Shown here one piece after another: positions 1 through 11,024 of a DNA stretch of 64,000 bases. The notes beneath the pieces were generated by a model. It had not been told where the DNA came from. It saw only the letters and a list, made by a program, of their open reading frames with translations, and ran no database searches. The position numbers were made by a program, and so were the translations under genes. Every line of letters starts with the position of its first letter. Position 1 is the first letter of the stretch. This DNA comes from Papilionanthe hookeriana x Papilionanthe teres (lineage: Eukaryota > Streptophyta > Magnoliopsida > Asparagales > Orchidaceae): contig CM040434.1 of NCBI GenBank assembly GCA_022702705.1, forward strand, positions 57,895,974 through 57,959,973, read 5' to 3'.

Positions 1-735
1 CGATGAAATGCCGAGATTAGCTCCGAAGTCGCGGTTCACAAACTAGGAGCGGATCCCACTACGGTTCCGATCGAGCAAGCTCCCAGAAGAATGCTTCTAG
101 AGATTGAACAACAAGTTATAGCTGAAGTTAAGAAGCTGATAGACGCTAAATTCATCCGTGAAGAACAATATCCGACTTGGTTAGCCAATGTGGTACCAGT
201 CAGAAAGAAGAATGGACATATCAGAATCTGCATAGATTTCAGAGATCTGAACAAGGCATGTCCAAAGGATGAATTTCCTCTACCAATTCCAGAGCCGATG
301 ATCGACATCGCTTCGACACATGAAATCTTCTCTTTCATGGATGGATCATCGGGATACAATCGAATAAAGATGACACCGAAAGATGAAAAGCTCGCAGGCC
401 TTCGAACTCCAATCGGAATATCTTCTGCACACGGTAATGCCTTTCGGATTGAAGAATGCGGAGCATGACTTACCAAAGAGAAATGACGAGGATTTTTGAT
501 GATCTCATTCACGACCGAAGTCGAGTGCTATGTGGATGATGTGGTCATCAAGAGCAAGCCGAAGGAAGATCACTTGTATGATTTGAGAATTGTTTTCGAG
601 CGATTAAGGCAATTCAACCTTAAGATGAATCCCTTGAAATGCGCCTTCGGCGTTACCTCTGAGAAATTCTTAGGATTTGTTGTCTGACATCGTGGAATTT
701 AAATCGATCCAGAAAAGATTAAAGCTATCTTAGAA
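1..735 (+). pseudogene. Tat/Ogre element A: reverse transcriptase, fingers and palm (broken)
   Basis: This is the start of the pol remnant of element A; the upstream gag and protease lie outside the window. Residues read from the linker before RT into the conserved VPVRKKNG, CIDFRDLNKACPKD and FPLPIPEPMID blocks, then FMDGSSGYN. The catalytic YVDD box is intact at 529-540. The frame is lost near 420-475, where the expected MPFGLKNAGATYQ block is readable only by changing frame, and a stop at 685-687 cuts the palm from the thumb. The block order and wording match plant Tat/Ogre gypsy polyproteins rather than Athila or chromoviruses. No working enzyme can come from this copy. Confidence 0.93.
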
Positions 736-1343
736 ATGCCGCCCCCCAAAACCTTGAAACAACTACGATCCTTTCAAGGAAAATTAACATATCTTCGACG
801 CTTTATCTCGAATTTGTTAGGTAGGTGTCAGCCCTTCTCAGCATTAGTTAAAAAGGATGCCAAATTCTTTTGGGAAGAGAAATGCCAGCGGACCTTCAAG
901 GACATTAAGCAGTATTTAATGACACCTCCTGTTTTAGCAGCCCTAGTCTCGGGTCGACCGTTAATACTTTATACCGCGGCTATAGACGACTCCCTTGGAG
1001 CCCTGCTAGCCCAGGTCAATGACGATGGAAAAGAAAACACTCTCTACTACCTGAGTCGTCGTCTAATTCCAACGGAAGTAAAGTATCCTCCTATTGAGAA
1101 GCATTGTTTGGCCCTGATCTTCACTACTCAAAAGCTCAGGCATTACATGCTTTCTCATAAGGTCAACCTTATTTCGAAGTTTAATCCATTGCAATATTTG
1201 ATGACCCGACCGACGCTTTCTGGCAGACTTGCCAGGTGGTCGATGATACTATTGCAATTTGATATAACTTTCATACCGCTTCGTGCCGTAAAGGGACAAG
1301 TCCTAGCAGACTTCCTCGCAGCACACCCCTCTACCGGCATAAT
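736..1343 (+). pseudogene. Tat/Ogre element A: RT thumb and first RNase H
   Basis: An open stretch begins at PPPKTLKQLRSFQGKL, the RT thumb/connection, runs through GRCQPFSALVKKDA and continues into the gypsy RNase H fold (ILYTAAIDDSLGALLAQ, YYLSRRLIPTE, EKHCLALIF, ADFLAAHP). As is known for the Tat lineage, the native RNase H lacks the usual catalytic Asp early in the domain (TAA where TDAS is normal); the second RNase H downstream is thought to do the work. The reading frame is cut at 1344 by a 7.5 kb insertion and resumes at 8837. The last codons before that point and the residues beyond 1349 are not pol. Confidence 0.92.
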
Positions 1344-1348
1344 CGCCT
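1344..1348. repeat. Target-site duplication, left copy (CGCCT)
   Basis: CGCCT here is repeated at 8832-8836, immediately flanking the inserted LTR. Element B shows the uninterrupted site, in which the pol codons on both sides are contiguous, so the insertion point and duplication are confirmed by comparison inside the window. Confidence 0.88.
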
Positions 1349-1375
1349 TTTACGGCTTATTTTTAGGTTTTAATT

Positions 1376-1379
<4 letters not shown>

Positions 1380-1424
<45 letters not shown>
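1380..1424. repeat. (TA)n microsatellite
   Basis: An uninterrupted run of alternating T and A close to the U5 end of the inverted LTR. It is not present at the matching place in the other LTRs. Confidence 0.95.
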
Positions 1425-1427
<3 letters not shown>

Positions 1428-3649
1428 AGAAAGTAGCATTTGATTTTGAAAATAATTTAAAAATTTAGAGATATGAAATCAAACCGATCTCACATCCCAA
1501 ATTGTTTATATAAACGAGCACTGCATCACAAACCGTGTATCTATCCCGAAGAATAGACATACTGGTTGATTATGGGGCTCGATTAAATAAACTAGAAGAT
1601 TTGTGACATCCGTTTGGCCTGCGAACCAATTTTATAAGCCGACAAGTTCCCCTGCTTAATATAAAGGAATTAAACAGGGTTTATATTACCTGGGTTCCTA
1701 AAATTTCCTATAAGGGCAAGCCCCTATAGTTAATTACATCTTAAATGACGGAAATCATTTAAGAAAACTCTCGATAATGATCAATGGTTTTGCTCTCAAG
1801 AATTTCATAGTTTAAGGTTTCAAATGATTGAGTTTTGGAAATTTCAATAATGAATAGCTCAAATTTGGAACAGTTTATTTTAGGAGTCCAAAGGAAGAGA
1901 AGTAGGAGAAGCTGAGAATCCAAGAAGAATCTTGGCAACTTCCCAAACTATCCTATGGTTTGGTTTAAATTTGAGAACTTATTTAATATTGCAATCCTGC
2001 CAATTTTAATTAATTAGGACTTATATTTATATGATATAATCACACAAATAGCCTCGAAGATGTGAGGGTTTATGTCGTATCAAACAACTACCTCGGAGTC
2101 CTAAGACCGGTTAGGGCTTAATTTACATAATATGATTATGCAAATGCCTAACAAAAAGTTGAGGATTTTTGTTGCACTAGGCAAACTACCTCGAAGTCCT
2201 ATGGCTTGGTTATTTAATTCTAAGAAAGGTTTAGCTGGTGTAGATCCGAGTTTCTTGAAGTAGATGGTCGTGCTGCCCACTATGCTCCGAGCTCCTTGTT
2301 GTTGCAGAGGCTTAGTTTTAGAAGGTGAAAATCAAGAGATGAGAGAAGTGTTTTGGTTTAGAAATCTTAAAGTCCAAATATTTTTAATATTTTAATTAAA
2401 ACAAATCTTAAAGTTGTTTAAACAGAACCGATTAAGATCTCACAGTTTCGTCATCCCGGCACCGTTAATTTCATCGAATTTACTTAGTCTAGATGAACTT
2501 GCTAAACTCAACTGAATGAGTTCCACACTTTCATTTAAACCGTGGGAAATCCCGTTAGCAACACGTGAGTTACATCATCCGAGGTATTCCCGATGATTCA
2601 ACGAGACATTTTAATTTAGTTGCAATTTTAGTTTTGTTGTTCTGTTTGTGATTAAATTTTGAGTTGTTTTATGTTTTGGAATGTTGTGGCGGTGAATTTT
2701 ATCTTGTGGTGACTTTTGATTTAGTTTTGTTTCAGTTTTGTGGCTATCCTAAAGGTTTTAGTTTTCATACAACAATCTTGTTTAACATGCAAGAAAAAGT
2801 AAAGTGCATTGCATGTGAGTAAATTGCAATAAAGTAAATTGCAATAAAATAAAAGCGTACTTGGAGGGTCTTCTCGTCATTCCAAGCTGCACTTAAAACA
2901 CATGTTAAGGCATTTAAATATTTCAACAAGTACCTAGGTAAAGCTAAGGGAAGGTTCTGGTTGTCTACCAAATTCCTAATCCTATTGCTAGTCATCTCCT
3001 ATGACGTCTAGGTTCTTGTATTTTGTTTAAGGATGATTTTCTTCATCAAAGAACAATTAAATTCAATTGTTCTTCTAAAACATCTCATCATATTGAGAAA
3101 GTGCTTAGGACGAGTCCTAAACATCTTTTTAATACTTCTTAGATTATTTTGAGTCCAAGTAAATTTAGTTGCACAGGTGAATTAATCATCCAAGAGTTTA
3201 GTTAAGCTTTGTTTCTTGCTCAGTGAACTTGGGCATTTGATTACCTGATGAATGAAGTGACATCTCACTTAATACTCCATTTAAGAGTTATAATAATTAA
3301 AGCCATTAGGGGCAAGTTGGTTTGTTGAGAATTTTAATCATTCTTAATTTGAAGTTTGAGTTAATGGTTTAAAGTGATTTAGTTTAATTATGAAGTTTTA
3401 ATTAATAATTTTAAGTTTGGAATAGTGTTCAAATTATTTTTGGTTAAAATCTTTATACTTGAAGTAATCTTAATATTTTAAATTAATCTTTGGTGTTTCA
3501 AATTCATTTAGATTATTCATATATCTTAATGATTTGGTTTAGGTTAATTATGATATTTTAGGTTAATCTTGATTAGTTTGATTTTTTATATTCTTAATTA
3601 TGAATTGTCTTAATATTTCAAATTTGTTTTACTTTTATTATTGAGTGAT

Positions 3650-3836
3650 GTTAATTTAATATAATTTAAATTTAATTTAATTGAATTTAACTTAATTTAA
3701 TTTAACTTAATTTCAATATTTTAAATTTAATTTAATTTAATTGTTAAAATGTTAATTTAATTTAATTTTAATTTTAATTTAATTTTTACTTAATTTAATT
3801 TAATTTAATTTTAATTTAATTTAATTTAATTGTTAA
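3650..3836. repeat. TTTAA pentanucleotide-rich tract
   Basis: Imperfect iterations of TTTAA/TTAAT within the AT-rich part of the solo LTR. A stretch of the same composition, AAATT repeats, occurs near 57590-57965 in the C LTR. Confidence 0.8.
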
Positions 3837-6800
3837 AACACTTAATATTTTGAGCTTTCCTTTAATTTAAGGGTTATTTTTTAAAATTTTTAATTTACTT
3901 AGTTTGGATTATCATTTTAATCTTAATTAAAAGTTAAATATTATTGAAGTGATTTATTTTGGGATTTTTTTATTAAAGAATTAATATCCTCTCAAGTCAT
4001 ATCCCTATTTTTAATAATTCAAATTTTCATTAATCTTCCAAAATTTAAATTGTTTAAATAATTAAAGTTTCATTTTTGGTTTATTAAAAGTGATTAATGG
4101 GTTCCTACCCTCTTAATTTCCCAAAGTTTCAATCATCCAAGAAAGATAAAATCAAATATTTTACCCTCCATTTTAATTAAACCTAAAATTTTAATAAAGG
4201 GGTTTAAATTCTTCAATTACCTTTATACCCTTTTAGGCTTATTTATTTCATAACTCACTAAATTGAGTTCAAATGAACTTGAAATCTTTATGTCACCTCA
4301 CTCACATGTCAATTAAGACATTAGAGGAGAAAATGTGATTTTGTTTTTGAATTTAATTTATTTATATAATTATTTTTAGTGAAAAATAAGGGATTTCAAG
4401 GAAAATCAACAACATGACCAAGGAAAAGTTTTTGTCCTTAAGAAAATTAGGGGATATTCCTACTAACTAGAGGACCACTTGGACCAATTTTGGTGATTTT
4501 TTGAATTATATTTTATTTATTATAATTATTTTGAGTTTTGGAGTGTTAATTAATTATAAAATAAAATTAAAGTTGAAAAAATGGATTTTATATTTTTCTT
4601 AAATCTCTATGACCTCAAGGAGTTTAGAGAAACAAATTTTATAATTTTTCTGATTTTTCTTTGATTTATTAGAATTAATTTAGTGGAAAGGTTGGAAAAT
4701 TCATTTTTTAATTCAAAAATTGTTTTAAGCATTTAAAATTCAATATCTTTACTTTGAGACATGGAAAAAATATTTGGTTTGTTCCTAAGTGATCAGAGGT
4801 CAAAATATGACATTTTTGTTATTTTAAATATTTTTATAATTTTTATTATTTTCTAATTATTTAAAATATTAAAATGTGGTGGAAAATGAAGATTTCTAGA
4901 AAATTTTAATTTTAATTTTCTAAGACTCCTCTGATATCAGAGAGGCCCCAAAACCAATTTGGTGAATTTTTAAAGTGTATTTTTGGAGTTATGAATTTTT
5001 AAAGTTTAATTTTGGTTATGTGACTTAATTAATCCATTTAGTGGGGTTAAACATCTCCAATTGATTCCAAATTTTTATGTGAGGTCCCTCTGATCCTAAA
5101 GATCAGTGGAGAATTATTTTCAAGTACTTTTAATGTGTGGTTAACCCTAAATAATTAAAGTTCAATTTTGAGTAATTACACCAATTAGGGTTATTCTTAA
5201 TGAATTAACTCAAAATATAATTATCCTAGGGTCCTTTAGTCCTAAGAAACTTCTTCAAATTTTTCTAGAATTTTCTAAGCAATATGCTAATTAATGGAAT
5301 TAAAATACCAAAAACGGTGACATAAACTTGAAAAATACATAACTTTTTATAGAGATGGCGTCTAACCTTGAAATATTCAGGGAATGTTCCTAAGATCAGA
5401 GGCTTCAAAAGCCCTATGGTCTCATGCCATGATGAATTGTCTATGCAAATGGAGATTCAAAATACTGAAATGAGTAAATAATTAATTAAAAATAAAATAC
5501 TCATCAAAATAACTTGATTTCTTTTCCACATTATTCTCCTCTGTTCAGTGAGCAAGTGGGTATTTTTAGTTTATTTTTAAGATTTTTCTACACAAAGATA
5601 TGGATTTTCTAAGTTCTGCGTATTTAAATAAATAGAAAAAAATCCTATTTATCTACTTATCCGACTCAGCGCCGCGTCAACCTACATCGGATCGAAAGAC
5701 CACACGGCGCGCTCTATTTGTACGCTGCCATCCGAGTCGTCGCCACTTTTCCCGTTGTTCCACTCCTTCCTCCGATCAAACGCAATCCGAGCCGTTCAGT
5801 CGATACACTCGCGATCGGACGGCGCTCGGTCATCGTCTACGACGCGGTGTGCACCGTGACCGTCCACACTAAAACCACTAGAACTCTCTCATTTCTCAAC
5901 GGATTTTTGTGTTCTTATGCTCTATGGATTCGTCTTGAGGAGACAAACACATCCATATGGTTTACATGCCATGAAATTAAGCCAATCAAAATAGAGAATC
6001 TCTGGAAGCTCGGGAGGAAGGAGAGGTCTATACCTTGGCTCTGAGAAGTGAAGCTTCAATCAGAGAGTTGTGGCACCTTCGATTGCACCCGAGGAAGCTC
6101 CGGAAGAAGTCTCGGCTGCGGGGAATTGCTAGGTACAACGTCCACCAAGCCCGATTTCAAAGCTTGGCCGATAGAGAGAATGGTCGGCACAGTGAGGGGT
6201 CTTCCAGCGGGAACTCCTTCTCTTGGTCCTGTGCGGAGTGTGGGTGAGTTTAATTTGATTTTGGTGGAGGTTTCGGAGATGTCCCGGTTCGAGGCCGAGA
6301 ATTGAGCTCCGAAATTGAGCTCGATCAATGGGGTTGAGGGCGGGGAGAGCGAGTGGGGATCAATTGCTCTCAGGTGAGGAGAAGGTCTCGGAGCAATTTT
6401 GACGAGTTTCGTTTAGGTACGGTTCATCACCTTGTTTGGCGAGAGGTGGTGTGGTTTAAATAGAGGTGGGCTGGAGGGCTTCCCGGGGGGTTTAATGGCT
6501 TGGATCAAGCTGCTCTGGTGAGGAGAAGAACAGCCATGGTGGCCATTAGGCATGGGACGAGTCGACGAGGAAGAATTCAAAATTGGCTCACATGGGTGCT
6601 CTCGGCACGGTGGTTTACGGCGAGTGTGGTGGTCGGCTGCCAGGAGTCGAGTCACCCTCGAGGTCGGGAGGTCGAGGTGGGGTTTAGTGCGGTCGATTGG
6701 CCATAGACATGTGTAAAGGAGTTGAATTGAAATGGAATGGGGGGAGGCTATTTTTGGTCCAAATGGGTCGACCCATGGTTTTGGGCTAGGTTCACCACCC

Positions 6801-8831
6801 GAGGCACGGTTTTGGGTGAAACGAATCACTTGGGTCGGCCCAAGAGAAAATGGTGTGGTCTCCATCCATGGTGAGGTGGCTAAACTTGGTTTAGTGTGTA
6901 GCATGAATGGGGTTAAAAGTGCTTAAGGAAGACTTAAGAAAGGGGCCCCTCTTCTTGCCATTAATGGCTTGGTGAGGTGGAAAGGGGCTCCCAAGGCTTG
7001 CATATGGCTTATGCATGGCTCTATGGCTCCATATGGCTTAGGGATGGCTTAGCTTGGTTTCATGAAAGTGGGTTTTAAGGATTTAGGATATTTAGGGGTA
7101 ATTTGGCACATGACTAAGTTTAGAAAAGTTTAATGATGAATTTGAAACTTAGGGAGTGATTTAAATCAAAGGGGATGATGATGGGATATTTCATGTGGGC
7201 TTTAGGATGGATTTTGGGCTTTTGGATTTATTTTAGATGGGCCTTTAGAAAGGTTTAAGGAGGTGGGCTTTTAGGTTTGAAAATAAATTGGTAAATGGAA
7301 GTTTTGTAAAATATTGGGCCAAACAAATGTTGGGTTTAGTTTAGGGATGTATCATGAGTGATCTAGAATAGGTTTGAAATAATTTGGAGTTGAATTGGGT
7401 TTAATTTGGGATTTTTTTGGTAAAGGGGCCAAAGTGGGTCAAATTGGGCTAACTTGGGCTAAGGTTGGGCTAGTACTGGATTTGATGTAAAATTAATGTT
7501 GAGAAATGTTTATGGGGGTGCTATAAAGAGTTTTCAACTTTGGTTGAGCTTTGATTTTGGGATTTGGGCCCATTTGGGTTAGGTTTGGGTTTAGGCCAAA
7601 AATGGGGATTTTGGTTTTGGGTTAGGTTTGGGTGGAGTTTAGGTTCAAATTTGGGGCAAATCTTGTTAGTGTTTTGTTTGTGGGGATATTAGGAAGGTTT
7701 AGGAAAAGATTTGGGGTTAATTGGAGTTGAATTGGGTTGGTTTGGGCTAGGTTTAGGTCATGGGCCAAAATTGGGCCTTAGGCTTCAAATTGGAATTGGA
7801 TCCAAATGCCAATCAAATTGGGCTTGGATTTGGACTAAATTGATATTGGGGATATTGAATTGAAGTTTAGAATTGGATTGGATAAACGTTGAGGTTAATT
7901 GGAGTGGTTTGGTTTGACATTGTGTTCACTTGGGTTAAAAATGGGTCAAATTGGGGGTTTTGGTAAAAGTGGGTTAAATTGACAAAATTAACTTATGGTG
8001 TAGTTGAACAAAATGAAATTAGGAATATTTGGGATTTTCTGGAATTTTTTGGGAATTTTTGAAATTTATGGATTTTTTGGTTAAGAAGGACATTTTGGAT
8101 ATTTGGAGGGTATTGAGGGGTATATTTTAGAATTTTTGGTATATTTGGCTAAGGATGATCAATTTGAATGGTGGGAAATGTTTAGGATTGGTTTTGAGGA
8201 ATTTTGGGTAATTTAGGTGATTTTGCAAATTTTGGGTGGTTTTAAGGGCATTTGGTAGGCTTGGTGGGTGTAGGGCCCCGAGGGTCAAAAATTGAAATTT
8301 TGGAAAAATGAAGATTGATCAAGTTTGTGTAGAATGGAATCACTTTAGTTGAGCCATGAAGCTATATCAAGCCCATAAGAGCCATGAGAGGACTCATTTG
8401 AGGCATTCACTATGTTGTTCCTAACCCTCTTGCCGAGGGCACTAGGGGTTAAGGTCCATCTATATGGATTACCTACATGAGTCGGGAAGTCGAAGCTAGG
8501 CATGAATGGTTTTAGGATTTGGAATGTGTGTGAAAGTGTAATGTGTGTAGGTCGACCCTCACCGGACCGGACCACCCGGGGTAGTCCTAAGGCCGAAGAG
8601 TCCTATAGGGAACTCATCTTTTAAACCTCCACATTTGATCTTAACCCTCCAAGTGACTCAGGGGTTTACAATCAAACTTATGGGGTTTGCAGGGAGTTAA
8701 GAGGTGTTTAAATTTCTATGTGGTGGGTTCCATTTCTAGTCCTCTAAGATAGTCAAAGGGAAAGTCTAAGGCTAGATCCTAAGTACTAAGGAGAGAGAAG
8801 AGAAAAGACCTCATCAAAAATGAGGTCAACA

Positions 8832-8836
8832 CGCCT
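8832..8836. repeat. Target-site duplication, right copy (CGCCT)
   Basis: Partner of 1344-1348. The pol codons for LNDDLPDE resume directly after it. Confidence 0.88.
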
Positions 8837-9310
8837 CTCAACGACGACTTGCCTGACGAGCAGATAATGAGCCTAGAAGACCCTAACGATCAGCATTGGG
8901 AGCTGTACTTCAATGGAGCATCTTCAGCACAAAAAGATAAAGAATCGCAAACGATAGTGCCCGGTAAAGCAGGAATCGGACTAATATTTATAACACCGGA
9001 GCGGGGAATGTTAAGATACTCCTACCATTTAACAAAGCCATGTACGAACAACGAGGCCAAATACGAAGCTCTCATAACTGGATTAGAGTTAACTATTCAG
9101 ATGGGGATAACAGACATCGACATCTACGGGAATTCACAGTTGATCATTCAACAGGTCGTCGGACAGTACAAAATTCTGAAGCCGAGACTCGAGCAGTACT
9201 TTCAGTATGCCTTGAAGTTGTTGGAATAAATTCCGAATGTAACAATCTACAAGATTCCCATAAGAGAAAATGCTCTCGCAGATGCGTTAGCCCGCCTTGC
9301 AAAGGAATTT
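8837..9310 (+). pseudogene. Tat/Ogre element A: second (archaeal-type) RNase H, catalytic residues lost
   Basis: Pol resumes after the LTR insertion with LNDDLPDEQIMSLED and then the second RNase H domain that defines the Tat lineage. Blocks seen are LYFNGASS, a GIGLIFITPERG strand, SYHLTKPCTNNEAKYEALITGLEL, then IYGNSQLIIQQVVGQY, and after a stop near 9227 the ENALADALARLAKE end. Element B has FDGASS and SDSQL at the first and third catalytic positions; here both Asp are Asn (8912-8914 and 9131-9133), while the Glu of NNEA is kept. This copy would therefore be catalytically dead even without the stop. Confidence 0.9.
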
Positions 9311-9578
9311 GCTCGCTTGCGGGATGAATCGGTTGAAGTGTCGGTTCGGGGATGTCGGGTTCTCCAGCGACTCGACATGGACATGGTACACAAGTCGAAA
9401 AAGAAGAAGAATCAGTTGCGGCAGTAACGGAAAATACGAAGGCGGCGTCGACCACTCATAGACTACCGAGCAAATAGGAAACCTACCGGACGATAAGTCA
9501 TTAGCTCATCAGATCAAGAAAATAACTCCGTCTTACGCATTAATAAACAATACATTATACAGAAGGTCTTTTGATCAG
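9311..9578 (+). pseudogene. Tat/Ogre element A: linker between RNase H and integrase
   Basis: Degenerate coding sequence with several stops. Element B has the matching region at about 50950-51300 on the minus strand. It corresponds to the variable tether between the second RNase H and the integrase zinc finger. Confidence 0.7.
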
Positions 9579-10126
9579 ATGTGGCTAAGGTGCCTGAGCG
9601 AGTCCGAAGCTCGTGAAATTGTTAAAAAAGTGCACTCAGGACTTTGTGGCGCTCATCAGTCGAGTCCGAAAATGAAGATGAAGATTAAGAGACTAGGGTA
9701 CTACTGGCCCTCGATGATGACCGACTGCATGAAAGTTGCAAAGAGTTGTCACCAGTACCAAGTGCATGGAGTGGTCCTACATCAACCTCCAAATGTGCTA
9801 CATCCGACAATTGCGTCGTGGCCATTTGAATGTTAGGGCACAGATATTGTGGGCCTGATGGAACCACCTTCTTCAAGAGGACATCACTTCATCCTGGCAG
9901 CTACAGATTACTTTTCCAAGTGGGCAGAAGCAGTACCGCTCAGAGAAGTAAGAGTGCACCATGTGCTACAGTTTTTCAAAAATCAAGTTGTATACCGTTT
10001 TGGGGTACCGTGCAGAATTATCTCAGATGATGGGTCAGCGTTAAGAGTACGAAGATCAACAATTTTATCAGAAGACACGGGATTGACTGGTTCTATTCAA
10101 CAATCTACTACCCAGGAGCAAACAGC
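9579..10126 (+). pseudogene. Tat/Ogre element A: integrase zinc finger and catalytic core
   Basis: The integrase would insert cDNA into host chromatin. The HHCC zinc finger starts at VHSGLCGAHQ and ends CHQYQVH; the last Cys is Tyr here (codon 9756-9758), whereas B keeps Cys. A TAG at 9834-9836 precedes the core, which reads GTDIVG (first Asp), ATDYFSKWAEAVPLREV, then IISDDGS (second Asp). A frameshift follows near 10035-10125, after which the Glu region is read in the next frame. Sequence blocks are typical of Tat/Ogre integrase. Confidence 0.9.
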
Positions 10127-10696
10127 TTGGCCGAGGCTTTTAATAAAACTCTCGTCCAAATCCTAAAGAAAACTTTAGACGACAACAAGAGAAATTGGCA
10201 CGAGAAGTTGCTAGAAGCCTTATGGGCATACAGGACGACTTTCAGAACTCCTACTCAGTCTACACCTTACGCTTTAGTATACGGGTTCGAAGCCGTCTTA
10301 CCCTTGGAGGTGCAGCTTCCGTCTCTCAGAATTGCAGTTGCAAACAAAATCACTACAGAAGAAAATGTCAAATTACGACTAGAAGAATTGGAAAGCTTGG
10401 AAGTAAAACGACTGTCAGCACAGCAGAATTTGGAACTGTATCAAGCCAAGATGATCCAGGCCCATGATAAACTGGTCCGTCCAAGGACATTCAAAGTCGG
10501 TGACTTAGTTCTAGTCCTCAAGAGACCTATTCTTGTGCACCTCAAGATAAAGGGTAAATTTGAACCAACTTGGGAAGGGCCATTCGTGGTCGAGACAGTC
10601 TACTCTGGAGGTTCCTACCAACTGGTGAATTGCCATGGAGAACGACATATGCTTCCAATTAATGGACGATATTTGAAGAAATATTACGTAACCTGA
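10127..10696 (+). CDS. Tat/Ogre element A: integrase C-terminal part, open 189 codons
   Basis: An uninterrupted 189-codon stretch covering the end of the catalytic core (LAEAFNKTL with the third catalytic Glu, NWHEKLLEALWAYRTT, TPYALVYGFEAVLPLE) and the C-terminal DNA-binding region (FKVGDLVLVLKRPI, GKFEPTWEGPFVV, LPINGRYLKKYY). There is no chromodomain, as expected for Tat. It ends at the natural pol stop. It is translated only as the tail of pol; the ATG at 10127 is internal and not a true start. Confidence 0.9.
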   Translation: MAEAFNKTLVQILKKTLDDNKRNWHEKLLEALWAYRTTFRTPTQSTPYALVYGFEAVLPLEVQLPSLRIAVANKITTEENVKLRLEELESLEVKRLSAQQNLELYQAKMIQAHDKLVRPRTFKVGDLVLVLKRPILVHLKIKGKFEPTWEGPFVVETVYSGGSYQLVNCHGERHMLPINGRYLKKYYVT

Positions 10697-11024
10697 TGTT
10701 TCGAAGGATGGACTTTAAAAGTGGAGTCCCATTCCTAGAAACACGGGCAGAGTAATCATTCGTTACTGGGTCCGAACCCAAAAACATAAAAAATGGATGA
10801 TAAAAAAATCATTAAAAAAATGTGTTAAAAGAAAACATGTGAAATCGTAATAATGAAATTTTGATTCCTTCCTTTTAAATCAATTCATTCCTGATCTTTC
10901 CTCATCTCTTCCTACTCTCTTTAAAATTTAAAAGAATTAAATAAAATTTTTCATTAATAAATGTTTTCTTATTGTTCTTGTTCTTAGTACATCCCCTGAT
11001 CCTTTCCTTGTTTTTCGCAGGGAA
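10697..11024 (+). other. Spacer between pol and the AlkB-like ORF in element A
   Basis: Noncoding, A/T-rich sequence beginning with a region conserved after pol in all three Tat copies (ACTGGGTCC near 10767, matched in B and C). It ends in a splice acceptor directly before the next ORF. In B the equivalent spacer is 295 bp, against 328 bp here. Confidence 0.8.
10991..11020 (+). promoter_or_regulatory. Predicted 3' splice site before the AlkB-like ORF (element A)
   Basis: A branch-point-like CTGAT (A at 10999) is followed by the pyrimidine tract CCTTTCCTTGTTTTTCGCAG, with AG at 11019-11020, only 4 bases before the ATG at 11025. Element B has almost the same arrangement at 49520-49545. The spacing from branch A to AG, about 21 bases, is normal for plant introns. 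This is an inference from sequence; the donor lies elsewhere. Confidence 0.65.

Larger units (their letters stand above)
1349..8831 (-). mobile_element. Solo LTR of the Tat/Ogre family, 7.5 kb, inserted in pol
   Basis: This block is the reverse complement of the element A 3' LTR at 14382-23672 once that LTR's own insertion is removed. Its right end, GAGGTCAACA, is the inverted LTR start TGTTGACCTC. Its left end is a decayed form of the LTR end GGTCGACA. The 5 bp duplication CGCCT flanks it. It has no PBS, PPT or coding sequence, so it is a solo LTR left by LTR-LTR recombination. The open frames inside it (for example near 5718-6328 and 6413-6926) lie in the more GC-rich middle of the LTR and match nothing I recognise. 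An LTR of more than 7 kb is at or beyond the top of the range for Ogre-type elements. Confidence 0.85.

Noticed and set aside
5718..6926. Several open frames in a GC-rich stretch, a possible host gene
   Set aside because: The stretch is part of the solo LTR, is matched in the A 3' LTR where the frames are not kept, and resembles no protein I know.
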